A stretch of 64,000 nucleotides of DNA from Mytilus californianus (lineage: Eukaryota; Mollusca; Bivalvia; Mytilida; Mytilidae), in the NCBI RefSeq assembly GCF_021869535.1, contig NW_026262712.1:112775640-112839639 (forward strand). Direction: 5' to 3'. The stretch's first letter is position 1; every line of letters starts with the position of its first letter. Positions 22,566-35,479 of this stretch are shown here, piece by piece. The translations under genes were made by a program, and so were the position numbers. The notes under the pieces were generated by a model. The model did no database searches and was not told the DNA's origin. It saw only the letters and a list, made by a program, of their open reading frames with translations.

Positions 22566-23784
22566 TTTTTATTAATGATATAGTTCATTGAAATTTTTAA
22601 TATGAATGACGTTATAAATTCATATCGATTTTAAATTAATCTTATAATTATATTGGTAGGTCATGCTACAATGATAGGTGAAAAAACTGGAAAATGTGTG
22701 AGTCAAGGAACTAAATCAGCAGACTGCAGAAAATGTATGTATGTGGATGAAAAGGGAGATGGAAATCACGATTGTAGGAAAAATTATACTGGAAGCGCAA
22801 AGTCGATGGAGTCAAACTTAGCCGTTGAAATGGTGCAGGAGCTGCAGTGCAAAGGGTATCAAGTTTCTTGTATAATAAAGGATGACGATACAACTACTCT
22901 GGCTAGATTAAAACACACTTAAGCATCAATTCTGACATTGTTAAAAGATCAGACAGAAATCACAAAAGAAAAAATATTGTTAGTGACTTACGCCACTTAC
23001 ATGAAAAAGACAAGGGTTAATTGTCCACCAGTACTATTAGCTACTTGACAAAAGATTTAGACTATGCAATAGCCCAAAACAAGAGCCGTGCAGAACAATT
23101 GAGTCAAAATATTAAATCAATCATTCCCCATTCGTTTGTCGACCATTCTACATGTGATTTATCGTGGTGTAACTACCATTAAGATCCGGATAATCACAAA
23201 AACATAAAAGTCTTCCATATTGACCAGTGGGCACCGTTCAGCGTAACTATTATCCTTGTGCCTTCCATATGGCAAAGATTTAAACGGAAAGGAAATGTTT
23301 GCCGATTTGTCAAAATTGTTTAATACTTTCGCAAAGAATTCAGATAAATTAGCTTACTGTGGCAGCTCACAAGGAAACGAATCATTAAATCAAACCATCG
23401 CGTCAAAGGCACCAAAAGCAAAGCATTTTGTTAGCAGTGAATCCCTTCCTTTCAGAGTATGCGTGGGAGTAATTCAGAAAAATGAAGGTCGTTCATATAT
23501 ACCACAAGTATATGAAGCTCACAAATTGTCATCTGGAAAATTTACATTAATGCATACGGCAAAAATAGACAAAAAGCGCAAGCACGAAAAGTAAATGCAA
23601 GTACCCGTGAGGCTAAGAGAAAAAGACTTGTTAAAAAGGGAAAATTCAACCTGAATCTAAAGGCCAAAGAAATACGAGAAGGCGTAACATATGCTTCATC
23701 TATATCTTCACCAGCAAAATCGAGTGAGAATGCCGATGATATTTCACACATACCTGATCCTGAACCAGAAGTGAACCTGTATCT

Positions 23785-24892
23785 TTGAAAGACGAAATAT
23801 TTGTTTACTTTTACCTTGAAACTACAGAGTTTGGTAAGAAATTAATAGATTTTTTGTTAGCTTTCTTTTATTATATTGCCTATAGAATCGTAATCCCTTG
23901 GCTACATGTTATTTTCTTATTTATTAAGAATTTAAACCGACAGATTTCCTTTGATTTGAATCCAAGGGGACTAATCAGAAGTTTATAAACAAAACAAAAA
24001 ACGTTTAGACGAGACCAGGCTGTTAAAGTAATATGTAGGGACATGTTTTATGGATGCATTAAAAAATATTTTATATTGTTATTCAAAAAGGGACAAAAGA
24101 CGAATTGGAATATCATGTGTTGCGTTTCTATAGGATCTGAGTATATTACCAGAAATCTTTATAGTATTACAGTATATGAAGTTTCTTGGTGTTTTTTATA
24201 TCTCAATACTTTGAATACAGGAAAATATCACATGTATTTAACATTATGCATAAATATATGCACCACTGAACGTTTAATAACCATTACCTCATCAATAAAT
24301 CAATTTAAATTATAACTGAGATTATATATATACTTACAGTATTTAGAAAAAAATTAATAACACCGAATAAATAGAAAAATTAACTGAAATATCGGAATTC
24401 AGTAGACACTGCAAGATAAAAAAAATCCGCTTCACAACCGGAATCGCTATCATGTATCACGGGAAACAACAATTGTTTTGTTCTGTGTGGGACTCTATAC
24501 GTTTCCCTTCGTATTGCTAAGTTATATAAAAGATGTTAATTTGTTACCATGTGCATCGTAAGATGAATACTCGGACGGCAATTTTTCCAGTATTAATATC
24601 AAAGAACTATTTTGAATTGTTTTTTTTTCCATGTACTGATTGTGATACTATACAAATAGCTGCAGCATATGACAACCAAAATAATAATCGATATATGATA
24701 CCGTTCAGCGTATTTCGCCATCTGCTTCAAAAGTAACCGGGTTTCAAAAAGTGGTTCAATTTTATATAAAAACGGGGAAATAATGCAGACGGATGAAGAA
24801 AGTGAAATTTTTAAACAGTTTATTTCTTGGCTTCCCAAAAAATGCATTTTGATTGGTCACAATTCAAAATTTTATGATTCCAGAATTTGATG
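23785..24892 (+). pseudogene. Possible DEDDh (DnaQ-like) exonuclease remnant of the transposon
   Basis: After the basic tail of the transposase, 23785-23833 reads FVYFYLETTEFG and ends at a G|GTAAG donor. This resembles the ExoI motif (hDxETTG) with the Asp replaced by Tyr. A second piece at about 24635-24892 reads DTIQIAAAYDN, then ISPSASKVTGFQ, and in a shifted frame EIMQTDEESEIFKQFISWLP followed by ILIGHNSKFYDSRI. The order IQIAA, KVTG and HNxKFD is that of exonuclease motifs ExoI and ExoII of DnaQ-type 3'-5' exonucleases. At least two frameshifts separate the pieces. Whether it was fused to the transposase or separate is not known. Confidence 0.55.
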
Positions 24893-26019
24893 ACTATACA
24901 ATTATTCGGGGTTTTTTTCCATGGCATTGTCAGTTTGTTTTCGGCTTTGGTATATTTCGCTTCCCTTATTGTGCAGCAGCAAATATTTCATGCATTTTCG
25001 GGTCGAAAATGTAAACAATGAAGGTATATCGTCATTCGGAGAATATAATTTTTATGACAGACCTTTGATTGTTTATAATTTTTACAGACTGTACAATTTA
25101 GAGCTTGACATGTGACATATACACCAGTTGATTGTTAAAGATGTTCTTTAGTCATTTAATCATTTAATGATTGAGTTATTGTTCATTGACGTAAACCCCA
25201 CACTGATTGAAGAAATAAGTTATACATGTCGAGGGTCTCATATAATCCATAAAAAAAATAATAATCGGTAAATAGTACTTTTTTTCAGACAGGATAATTA
25301 TTTCATAGCGCATTAGTTTAGAAGAACAAATTATAATCAAAGAGACACCTTAATAAAGCGGTCGTTGTCTTTATTTGACAATATTTCTATGTTGGTAGAC
25401 GCATAAGACATAAGACATAAAGCTTTATTTAGAGTCGGTATATGCAATACAGGTACGTGATGGAGACTTGACGGTTGCGTAATCCTTTTCGGCGACGTCA
25501 TGCAAATTCTATCTTTTCCCGTCGGCAACACCCTTTCAACGGCTGATATATAAAAAGGGAGTTCGGTAACCATAGGAAAATTATATATCAACAGAAAGGA
25601 AAATTCTATCATAAAAACATTTAATTTTTTTTAGAAAAATCGTAGGAATGGTTTTAACTGCAGATTAAATTAAGCTTGAAATTTCTCATTTTTGGCGTAA
25701 ATTTTACGTTATGTCTGTGTACTTTATGGTGTTTGCCTAACATTTTCAAATGACTGTAACTTTGAAAGTAGATCGGTTACCCACTTAAATTTTTCGATTT
25801 TTCTTTGTATTTTTAAAAGTTCTACGCGTATAAAATTTCTTAAAAAAAATGGCTGGACAAACCATTTACGTACCTGTTACCTTAATCAATATATAATTCA
25901 TAAGAAACAAATCAAGGTATTAAAAAAACTGAGGGAATCATATAAACGCCAAAAAGTTTTAAAAATGTTCCCGAATGTGACCAACCGAATTAGACTTATC
26001 ACCGGGTTTGTACTTACAT

Positions 26020-26260
26020 GAACCACACGACGGGTGCCACATGTGGAGCAGGATCTGCTTACCCTTCTTTAGCATCTGAGATCAACCCTTTTTTGGTGGG
26101 GTTCGTGTTGCTCAGTCTTTATTTTTCTATATTTTGTTTTGTATACTACTGTTGTTCATTTTTTGGTCTTTTTACGTTTTTTTGCCATGGCGTTGTCAGT
26201 TTATTTTCGATTTGTGAGTTTGAATGTCCTTTTGGTATCTTTTTCCTCGCTCTTGAATTA
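26020..26260 (+). repeat. Dispersed repeat with GTTGCTCAGTCTTTATTTTT
   Basis: Contains 'GACGGGTGCCACATGTGGAG', 'GTGTTGCTCAGTCTTTATTT', 'GCCATGGCGTTGTCAGTTTA' and a TGAATGTCCTTTTGGTATC block. Copies are at 40515-40790 and partly at 24915-24970. The open frame across it is incidental. Confidence 0.65.
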
Positions 26261-28579
26261 ATAAATAATGGTTTAGAGTGAAAACGTCTGATTTAAACGT
26301 TTGTTTTCCATGCGTAGCACTTATATTAGCAACCGTCGCTGTCTCATAACATACGTTGCTATTTTTCATGTGTATTCCCTTTTTTCGAAGATCCCTAAAT
26401 CTCAAAATATGAAAAAGAAAAATATGTAAACCCTTTAGGTGTACGAGCGACGACTTAAAATAAATAAAGATACTTTGACTTAAAGGGGTGTGTCACGTCG
26501 ATATAGTGTTTTGAGCAATCAAACTTGCACCTTTTAATGTCGACCAGAAAAATTAGAAAACAGTGCTGTAAATTACAACACCCCTGCACATGTTGGGGGA
26601 GAAGGGGGTGAGGGATCACAAGTATGTTTAACCCGGCATTTCATTTACTTGCCTGTTTAAAGTCAGTACTCTGTAATTCAATGGTTATCATTTATTGTTC
26701 TGTATCAAAACTGTTTTATCATTATCCAATCAGTTGGTTTTTTCGTTTGTAATATTTAACCGTTTGTAATGTTGCGGCCTTTTATACCGTACTTCAAATT
26801 ATGGAATGCCGTACGGTGACCTATAGTTTCTTACATCCGCATCATTTGGTCTCTGGTGGATAATTGTCTCATTTGCAATCATACCTCCACTCCTCATTTT
26901 CACAATAAAAATTAAATCCGTATTATGACCGTTTATTTCATTGTAATACCGCTTTTGATTTTAGTTGTCGTTGGGTTGCTGTCTCATTAAGGTATATCTA
27001 ACATCTCCGTTTATTCTTAATAAAAACACAAGCAAAAGTAAAACATTAATATATTAAACCGTTAAAACCATTATATTAACATTGTATCGCCAGCTTGCCT
27101 GTACCGTCCTTTCCGATGCATGTTTCCTTCACAAAAGTATGACTTATCATATGAACGTTCCCTACGTGCAACCTCTGAGGCGTCCGTCCGTTATACGAAC
27201 CGAAAGGGTTTGCATCTATACTAGTTAAATTTTTGCCTGTATAGTTTTCATTGACATGTTTTCCCTGTTTTAAAACCGTTTGCTGTTCAATTGGTTATGT
27301 TCTACATTGTATGTTTTTAATGTTATCTTAATTTCACAGGCACTTGTCTCTGGGAAAATACACTACATACCTTTACAAGTTAATAGTATATATATATATA
27401 TAAATAAGGAGACGTTGTAAGATTGTCAATGACACATCTATCCACCAAAGTTCAAATCCAGTGGATGTAAGCAATGTATATTTTTAGAGACACGTGCGAG
27501 TGTACAATTTTCAAAATTATCAGACTATTGACGTCAGGACAATATTATCAAAAAGATTTTGCTTCCATCTTGAGGCATCGATATCTTTTTTTAAAGATAT
27601 AATTTTACTTTTATCGTCTCAATTATAGGTTATTATGTGTTTACATTTTACCGCCAAATTTTTACCCCTTGTTAATACTTGTGTGAGTGTTGATAGGATA
27701 ATACATGATTTTAATTATTTTTAATTACAAGCTCAGTCATTTTGCTTTAGAAAATCCATAAAATCAAATTCATATTTAATACAGTGAAGAAAATATATTC
27801 GATATATTTAGGGAGGAGCAAACACAAATTATCCTTTCCAATTAAATTCAATTATTAGACGTTTTTATTCCTAATGCATTTCAGGTCAACTTTTGCCGCA
27901 TAATCATATGCCTTTTGTTTTGCTGTAATACATTTCTAGCAACAACAACTGTTATCCATTTTTTCGACTTCATTTCTTTTTTAAGGAATAGAATATGGGA
28001 CACCACTGGTATCCTTTGAAAATTGCATTACACATAGCTGCGCTCTTTTGACCTATAGCTTTATATCTACTCTTCGATCTGGTAAATAGTTTACTCTGCA
28101 TTGATTTTATTAGAGCCACTGGTGAGACAATACGGGGTAATATTACATTTTACTGAAGAATTTTAATCTTGACTTAATTTGACCTTAAGGTATAATGTTA
28201 TTATATTATTTAAATTCAACTTTAAATAAAAAAATAAGTACAGACTCATTAGGATGTACGTCATTATAGATTACAGTTGTCTCTCTTTCAACTGTACAAA
28301 ATATATATCATACAATGTTGACCATGCTCTTTATGATAATAATCTTAAAGGATTACTAAATAAATAAAATAACACACAACATACAACACCAACCACATAT
28401 ACCCGACTCATCTGAAAACAATATTACGTGTCCATGGGACATGTTGCCTAGCACTATCACATTTCCAATTGAAACATGACGTCTGCAGTCTGTGAGTGTT
28501 ATGAAATAGTTCACTTCATAATGAACATAAAATCAAGAACCTGTAAAAGAAAGGCTAAAGATAACAATCTCATTCAGGG

Positions 28580-28965
28580 TTGGGCGTCGCAAACCATGTT
28601 TTACTCCACAACATTCTGCATATCCCTGTCCCAAGTCAGGAACCTGTAGTTGTCTTTTGGTGCTTTATATCATAGTTTTTTTTCGTTCATTGTTTTGTAC
28701 ATTTTGTTCTTGTGTTGTACTGTTGCACTACTGTCTCAGGTTAGCTGGGAGATTTGCCAAAGTTTAACCCCGGTCGTTTTTTCTTGTTTGAATCGTTATA
28801 TGTTTTGTTATGTCAGGGTCGTTTATAGCTTGCTATGCGATATGGGTTTTGCTCATTGTTAAAGGCCGGTTACCTACAGGAAATGTTGTTTAGCTTCTAC
28901 GTTATTTTAGATCTAGTGGAAAATTGTCTCATTGGCAATCATACTACATATCCTTATTTTATAGG
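28580..28965 (+). repeat. Tail-repeat family copy
   Basis: Ordered words: CCCTGTCCCAAGTCAGGAAC, GTTGCACTACTGTCTCAGG, TTTATAGCTTGCTATGCG, CCGGTTACCTACAG and TGTCTCATTGGCAATCATAC. Matched at 61920-62460 in segment 3. Confidence 0.75.
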
Positions 28966-29679
28966 TGTTAATTTCATTTTCAAGTTGATTTGACACAAAC
29001 TACTGTGGAATCATCATTATTTGCGGAATACCCAGTGTATGTGGTTTTCATGGGTATAGATAAAACCATAAATTCATATATTCAACGAAGTGCAAATTTA
29101 CATCAGGTTTTTATCCAGACTTTGGCAAAACCACAAAATCAAAGATCCACGAGATTTAGCAAATAGATGTTAATCAATTCACTTCACAATGAACGCATGT
29201 ACTAATTTTCAAGTTGTTACGACCAAAAACTACTTTAAACCAAACCTAAATGTCAACCCAATAAAGGAACGGACGGAAAGACTAAAACTAGTTACTACTA
29301 AAATGTAGTGTTCCGCCAGGCGGAAAAAGTATTTCATATTTTTTTCTCTCAAATGAGAGACTACTTTAAATGTTCAATGTTACTTGTGTTATTCCAAATT
29401 TAAGGTTAACAGTTCAAACTGATTACCATGACCCCAAAGTTAAATGTTATAAGTTTTGACGCCTTACCTAAGTTAGTGGGTTTTTGGTTCAGCTCCTTAC
29501 ATCATTGACTGCGGTGTTGAAAGTTTGCAGGACCACACTTAGTCTAATATCAAACTTTTCTATTTCCCGGTTTATACATGTCTCGAGATATAGCTCAACA
29601 ACAACAGACAGACAGACACACAGTGATGACTCAATATTTTCAGGGCGCTGTTTACAAAAGGTTTCCTGTGTTCAGTTTC

Positions 29680-29790
29680 ACCAAAAATCTAAAGACTAAA
29701 GTTGAATATAAGTCATGAACAGTATACTTACATGAACGATCACCTTTAGTCGTAAGATTTTTCGTGAAACTGATCATTGATGATTGTTTA
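29680..29790. mobile_element. Foldback element with GATCA(A/C)CTTTAGTCGTAAG
   Basis: The right arm is ACGATCACCTTTAGTCGTAA and the left arm is the diverged complement GACTAAAGTTGA. Paralogous copies lie at 44985-45065 (arms still nearly perfect) and 63260-63350. It is present in all three segments, so it predates the triplication. Confidence 0.65.
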
Positions 29791-30499
29791 CATTGACAAA
29801 CCTGGAAATAATCAAACCTTTGATCAATAATAGTCTTTATTTTCGGAAAGCATATAACAGAATAAAACAATCTACATAATGAAACATAAAAAGCATATCA
29901 ATATAGTCAATTAACCAAATGTCATAAATTTTATTCAAATAATGAATAAGCATAACTAATTCATACTAAATCAAAGAAAATGTAAAATTCTGGTTATTTC
30001 CCTTACACAAAAGTTGTATGGTTTGTATTTGAATTTTTAAGAAAGGTTTAATTGTTTAATTAGTTTCTAAAGTGCGCGGCCAAATATCAATACGTTTTGT
30101 AATTATAATTTAATTGTTTGTTTGAACAAGAATTATTGTAAATATTGCAATCATTCACAATTTGCATCTTATGTACTTATGCGGCTCAGTATATGGAGCT
30201 TTAATTAGCAATATAACATTATCATATTCTATAATTTTCTGTATTTAATAATTTATTTGTATGATTTAAAACTAATATGATTATGGTTTTGTAACTCAGT
30301 CTGAGAAGATACATCAAATATTTTACATAGGAACAACTTACTACATTGTAGTACTGAAAAAATTAATACTGACATTATAATATTTTATTCATTACTTTAT
30401 TGAAAAATTGCACAGTTAAACCCCAATAGGGTTGATGGCATACATGAAAATTAATTACCTGAACAGTGAGTCTTTAATACTGCTAATGATACAATGCAA

Positions 30500-32390
30500 T
30501 AAATCTCATCTCATATCAAATCAAAAAATGTAATTCATGAGATTAAAACTCAAAAGGTAAAACAAAAAACATACAGCCTTTGACATACAATACACTAAAA
30601 TCATTTTAGACAACCCAGCATTATCAACAACCGTGTGTTCAAAGGTCATTAAAGTAAACAAGAACCGCAACATTAATAATTTGACACAATTAGTGACCAA
30701 AATGACACCCTTAGTGTTATGAAGATACAATGGGGATGGAAAATGAAAGGATATGGAGTAAATGAACATGGGACAAAATCGCACACAATACATAGAAAAT
30801 TATCAATGACCAGGCCTTTTATTCCTGTTCTTCATCTTGACAGTTGATGTAGGGTCTTCAACAATGAACAAATCATTCATATCCTACAACAAGGTCAAAA
30901 CGGCCCCTAGTGTCGACTAAGCGGTACTATTGACATTACCCATAGAATATTACTGACGCTGACATTCATGTCAATTGCTATTTATGAAGATTGTTTCATT
31001 GATTACTGGTATTAGTTCAACTTGTATTTTCTTACTTTAACAATAGATTTAGTTACACATATTTTTTTGTGCAAATGTAATACATGTACATGCATAACTC
31101 TCTGTTACATATGTTTTTTTAGGATGAACCATGTGTATTACCTTTTTTTAACATGCATGTCCTGTTATGATACGAAACAGGAAAGAGAAAAATATTACTA
31201 TACCGGTAGACAATAATTGAATAATTTTTTACCAGTATTGTCGGGTAAAATTTCCAAAAAACCAGGCAGTGTCCGTTATATGTTTAGAATAACGAATCCA
31301 TTTTATAGTTTCATTTCATTTCATTTAGTTATTGTAACAACTTAAAAATATTAAATTAGTTTTTGAACAAATCTTTTTGACTTCTGATGACTTCTGAAAT
31401 TTAGATTTTAATTGAAATTTCAATCATCAGGTCCTGTAACATTTTGGTTTGTCCTTTTAAAAAAAATAAAACAAGACTTTTTCTTAGATTTATGAGAGAT
31501 GTTTTACCTTTTACACTATAAATATAAAACTTTTAGTTATAAATGGTTTATAAACATGACTTCAAATTTCTTGTTTTAACACCCAAATATTTTAATGTTA
31601 AAAAAGTAGAGAAATCTATAATCTAATAAAACAATTGTATCACTAACATATTACTTTTCACTAAGTAGCAGAATAATCAGTATTATGTTCAAAAACTGTG
31701 TTAAGAGCATTCAATTTGGATAGCATAAATAGATATAAGAAGATATGGTATGCATGAGTATGCTTGGGTGCCAATGAGACATCTCTCCATCCAAGTCACA
31801 ATTTGTAAAAGTAAACCATTATAGGTCTAAGTACGGCCTTCAACAAAGGCATGTTTTATAGTACAAAACAGTAACAAGCTAGACTAAGTATTTTGTGTAT
31901 ATAAATGTTCATATTAAACGGGTTCCTGTTCCAGTTGAATCATGGGAAAGCTAGATCACATACACAAAATAAAAATACAGATGACTTAACAACTTGCATA
32001 TTTACAAAATACATTTAGTTCAATAAATACATGACAATTTGATAATTGAAAACAATTAACAAAACTGGAAAATAAATAAAATTAAAGAAAACATTTACAA
32101 ACCCTTAATATTGACGAATTAAATTGGTTTCATTCTCAAACTTTGCACAAATTAACCTACTTCGATGTTTTCTCTACGATTTGACTAAAATCATCAATAC
32201 TTTATAAGTCAGTCGAAATGAATAATATGAACTATTAAGCTATTTAAATAGAATAAAACACAAAAACAAAATACTTTTGTCGAAATAAAAATACTTTAGA
32301 ATATAACTACTTAATTGGACTTGAAAATAGTCAAATCTATGAATTGAAAATAGTCTATACGCGCAATTGTATTTGAAGAATGCAATATTA
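30500..32390. other. AT-rich intergenic sequence, no gene seen
   Basis: Short open frames here have no recognisable domain. A reverse copy of the tail repeat is present at about 31735-31960 (GGTATGCATGAG, CCAATGAGACATCTCTCC, GTACGGCCTTCAACAAAGG). Nothing else is supportable. Confidence 0.4.
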
Positions 32391-32394
32391 CAAT

Positions 32395-33940
32395 GTGACA
32401 CCAAGATAGTTCGACTCTGATTCTAACATAGAAAAGCTACATAAAAACAATAATTAATGTTCAAACGATAACATCTAGGATTATTACAGTGTGACACCAA
32501 GATAGTTCGACTCTGATTCTAACATAGAAAAGCTACATAAAAACAATAATTAATGTTCAAACGATAACATCTAGGATTATTACAATGTGACACCAAGATA
32601 GTTCGACTCTGATTCTAACATAGAAAAGCTACATAAAAACACTAATTAATGTTATAACGATAACATCTAGGATTATTACATTGTGACACCAAGATAGTTC
32701 GACTCTGATTCTAACATAGAAAAGCTACATAAAAACAATAATTAATGTTATAACGATAACATCTAGGATTATTACAGTGTGACACCAAGATAGTTCGACT
32801 CTGATTCTAACATAGAAAAGCTACATAAAAACAATAATTAATGTTATAACGATAACATCTAGGATTATTACAGTGTGACACCAAGATAGTTCGACTCTGA
32901 TTCTAACATAGAAAAGCTACATAAAAACAATAATTAATGTTATAACGATAACATCTAGGATTATTACAGTGTGACACCAAGATAGTTCGAATCTGATTCT
33001 AACATAGAAAAGCTACATAAAAACAATAATTAATGTTATAACGATAACATCTAGGATTATTACAGTGTGACACCAAGATAGTTCGACTCTGATTCTAACA
33101 TAGAAAAGCTACATAAAGGAACAATAATTAATGTTATAACGATAACATCTAGGATTATTACAGTGTGACACCAAGATAGTTCGACTCTGATTCTAACATA
33201 GAAAAGCTACATAAAAACAATAATTAATGTTATAACGATAACATCTAGGATTATTACAGTGTGACACCAAGATAGTTCGACTCTGATTCTAACATAGAAA
33301 AGCTACATAAAGGAACAATAATTAATGTTATAACGATAACATCTAGGATTATTACAGTGTGACACCAAGATAGTTCGTCTCTGAGTCTGACATAGAAAAG
33401 CTACATAAAGGAACAATAATTAATGTTATAACGATAACATCTAGGATTATTACAGTGTGACACCAAGATAGTTCGACTCTGATTCTAACATAGAAAAGCT
33501 ACATAAAGGAACAATAATTAATGTTATAACGATAACATCTAGGATTATTACAGTGTGACACCAAGATAGTTCGACTCTGATTCTAACATAGAAAAGCTAC
33601 ATAAAAACAATAATTAATGTTATAACGATAACATCTAGGATTATTACAGTGTGACACCAAGATAGTTCGACTCTGATTCTAACATAGAAAAGCTACATAA
33701 AGGAACAATAATTAATGTTATAACGATAACATCTAGGATTATTACAGTGTGACACCAAGATAGTTCGACTCTGATTCTAACATAGAAAAGCTACATAAAG
33801 GAACAATAATTAATGTTATAACGATAACATCTAGGATTATTACAGTGTGACACCAAGATAGTTCGTCTCTGAGTCTGACGTAAACTACAGAAAGGAACAA
33901 TAATAAATGTTATAACGATAACATCTAGGCTTATTGAGGC
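32395..33940. repeat. 96/98-bp satellite array, 16 units
   Basis: GTGACACCAAGATAGTTCG begins at 32395, 32491, 32587, 32683, 32779, 32875, 32971, 33067, 33165, 33261, 33359, 33457, 33555, 33651, 33749 and 33847. The first eight periods are 96 bp or nearly so. Later units often carry CATAAAGGAACAATA instead of CATAAAAACAATA and are 98 bp. Units at 33359 and 33847 share a private GTCTCTGAGTCTGAC variant. Units are almost identical, so the array is recently homogenised. Confidence 0.97.
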
Positions 33941-34134
33941 GGTATGGGGGACTAAACAAAAACTGTCAGATTTTTTTCATACTTTCCCAAAAAAGCAGGT
34001 TCTATCTTGCTATCTAGAAAACATATAATTTATAGGTCATTGAAAAGATTATATATTGAAAAGCATACATAATTTGTACGATGATGATGATTTTAGAGTC
34101 CGTAAATTTAGATACGATCTGCAAAAGCTTATAC

Positions 34135-35065
34135 ATCATTTAAATAAACCTTTTCTAAACGGTTATGAATTTAGCATTGTAATAAAATCTTTAAATATTG
34201 TTTTTATCGGTACTTAATTTGATTTTCTCACAAAACAAAATCTAAATATAACTAGTTATGCATTACTCTACAGTTATTGACACTTACGGTTCCACATCTT
34301 TTCGATACCTTTATTTTGGTAATGCACAAGAGCATATTGTTCTAGATTGTTCGTGACGTCTACACACTAAATCCATTGAATTTGTACTGATTGATATTAT
34401 GTCGTAGATACAAAATTGCTCTACAGTTATTGACACTTACGGTTCCACATCTTTTCGATACCTTTATTTTGGCAATACACAAGAGCATATTGTTCTAGAT
34501 TGTTCGTGACGTCTACACACTAAATCCATTGAATTTGTACTGATTGATATTATGTCGTAGATACAAAATTTGTTTTATTAGTTGTTATTGGCTTCCAACT
34601 AGCTTTTAGTTAATGCGAGAACTCTCAGATCGGTACTATGTGTCTTTAGTGTCTTGAAAAGTTGTCGATATGATGATTCAAGCCCTTATCCACTGATTGT
34701 TCTCATGTTTTGCTGTTACATTATTGTCCTAGGTTAGGAGGAAGTTTTGGCGACGCAAACATGTTAAATCTGCCACATTCTGTATGTGCCTGTCGAAAGT
34801 CAGGAGCCTGGTATTAAGTTGATGTCGTGTGTATGATATCAAATTTGTTTTTCGCTTGTTGTTTTGTACACAAATCAGGCTGTTGGTTTTATCGTTTGAA
34901 GTGTTTTACATTAAGTCATGTTGGAGCCTTTTATAGCTTGCTATGCGGTATGTATTTGGCTCATTGTTGAGGGCCGAAAAATTACTATACTTGCAAACAT
35001 CTATGTAATTTGGTCTCCGGTAGACAGTTGTCTCATTAGCAATAATACCACACCTCCTTATTCTA
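34135..35065 (+). mobile_element. 3' end of a reverse-transcriptase retroelement, with internal 153-bp duplication
   Basis: 34135-34235 translates as LNKPFLNGYEFS..IKSLNIVFIGT, matching the C-terminal LNKLISK..KRSLNIVFIGTNID of the element at 50833-52362; a stop follows. A 153-bp segment is then tandemly duplicated (34266-34418 and 34419-34570, differing at a few bases). After that come GGCTTCCAACTAGC..AACTCTCAGATCG and a full tail-repeat copy (34700-35065) ending GTCTCATTAGCAATAATACC. The copy is 5'-truncated. Confidence 0.7.
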
Positions 35066-35479
35066 TATTATTATGTGGATAGAGGGAAAACTAAACGACA
35101 GAATTTTGAAACAAAATACGAGAAAATAACTGATATATGGCCTTTTTTGTATTCACCACAAAAGTGTTTTTTTATAAATAATCTATGCACAAATGGACAA
35201 TTTTCCACGACTTGAAAAATAGTACGGTGACCCATACTTTTTATTATATTTTTGAAAAAAGCATGGTAAAATCTACATTTTGGCAAGAATAAAAAAATTC
35301 TAACTGAGGAAATATATAAACTGACTTTAAGCCTGATATTATCAACAAGAATATGATGTAAATATTGTTCAGTGATATTGTTGGAGGAGATATTTTTATT
35401 CATATTATGATTGTGAACCGAAACTACTCAAAAGAGGTGTGCCTACATTGACAGAAATTATATTTCAGATTACAGATTA

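Larger units (their letters stand above)
19721..23790 (+). pseudogene. Mutator-like transposase (mutsd-type domain), multi-exon, broken
   Basis: Apparent exons: about 19721-19952 (VELGILADQLKACKNC, zinc-binding-like CxxC pattern, YISCGSCPYTNLINTGKRH), 20935-21102, 21739-21830 (ITVSFDGAWQRRGRSYSSLT) and 22660-23790. Splice junctions keep phase: G|GT 19952/19953, AG|GTAAGT 21102, TTTTTAG 21738, GACAG|GTATAC 21830, GGTAG 22659. Exon 4 has HDCRKNYTGSAKSME, IIKDDDTTTLARLK, the CGSSQGNESLNQTIASKAPK region and a basic tail. Damage: a frameshift in exon 2, frameshifts near 22917, 22994-23000 and 23592, an in-frame stop at about 23179, and missing residues around 23200-23250. The FDGAWQ and GSS..ME patterns are what I associate with the Mutator-like transposase domain family. 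An open frame at 20289-20567 (Lys-rich, function unknown) lies in the first intron. Confidence 0.75.
19452..25875 (+). mobile_element. Decayed 6.4-kb Mutator-like DNA transposon
   Basis: AGGTACGTAAATG (19452-19464) and its exact complement CATTTACGTACCT (25863-25875) bound a segment that is missing from segment 2, where sequence like that on the left (about 40185) runs directly into sequence like that on the right (about 40190 on). Inside are the remains of a spliced transposase gene with mutsd-type (Mutator-like transposase) motifs and, downstream, an exonuclease-like fragment. Two other repeats are nested in introns (21130-21430, 22161-22565). I could not find a clear target-site duplication. 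Superfamily assignment rests on motif memory and is moderate. Confidence 0.7.
25876..30500. repeat. Segment 1 flank, paralogous to 40190-45090 and 61550-64000
   Basis: Matched stretches include 26020-26260 with 40515-40790, 27000-27130 with 41550-42070, 27230-27680 with 43255-43580, 27690-28330 with 43590-44260, and 29150-29800 with 44500-45090. The part 28370-30440 also matches 61550-63990. No gene is visible. Tail-repeat copies lie at 26580-26910 and 28580-28965. This is the shared flank of the triplicated unit. Confidence 0.75.

Noticed and set aside
32395-33940. Regular repeats that could be mistaken for a CRISPR array
   Set aside because: The whole 96/98-bp unit is conserved with no variable spacers, there are no cas genes, and the genome is eukaryotic. 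It is a satellite.
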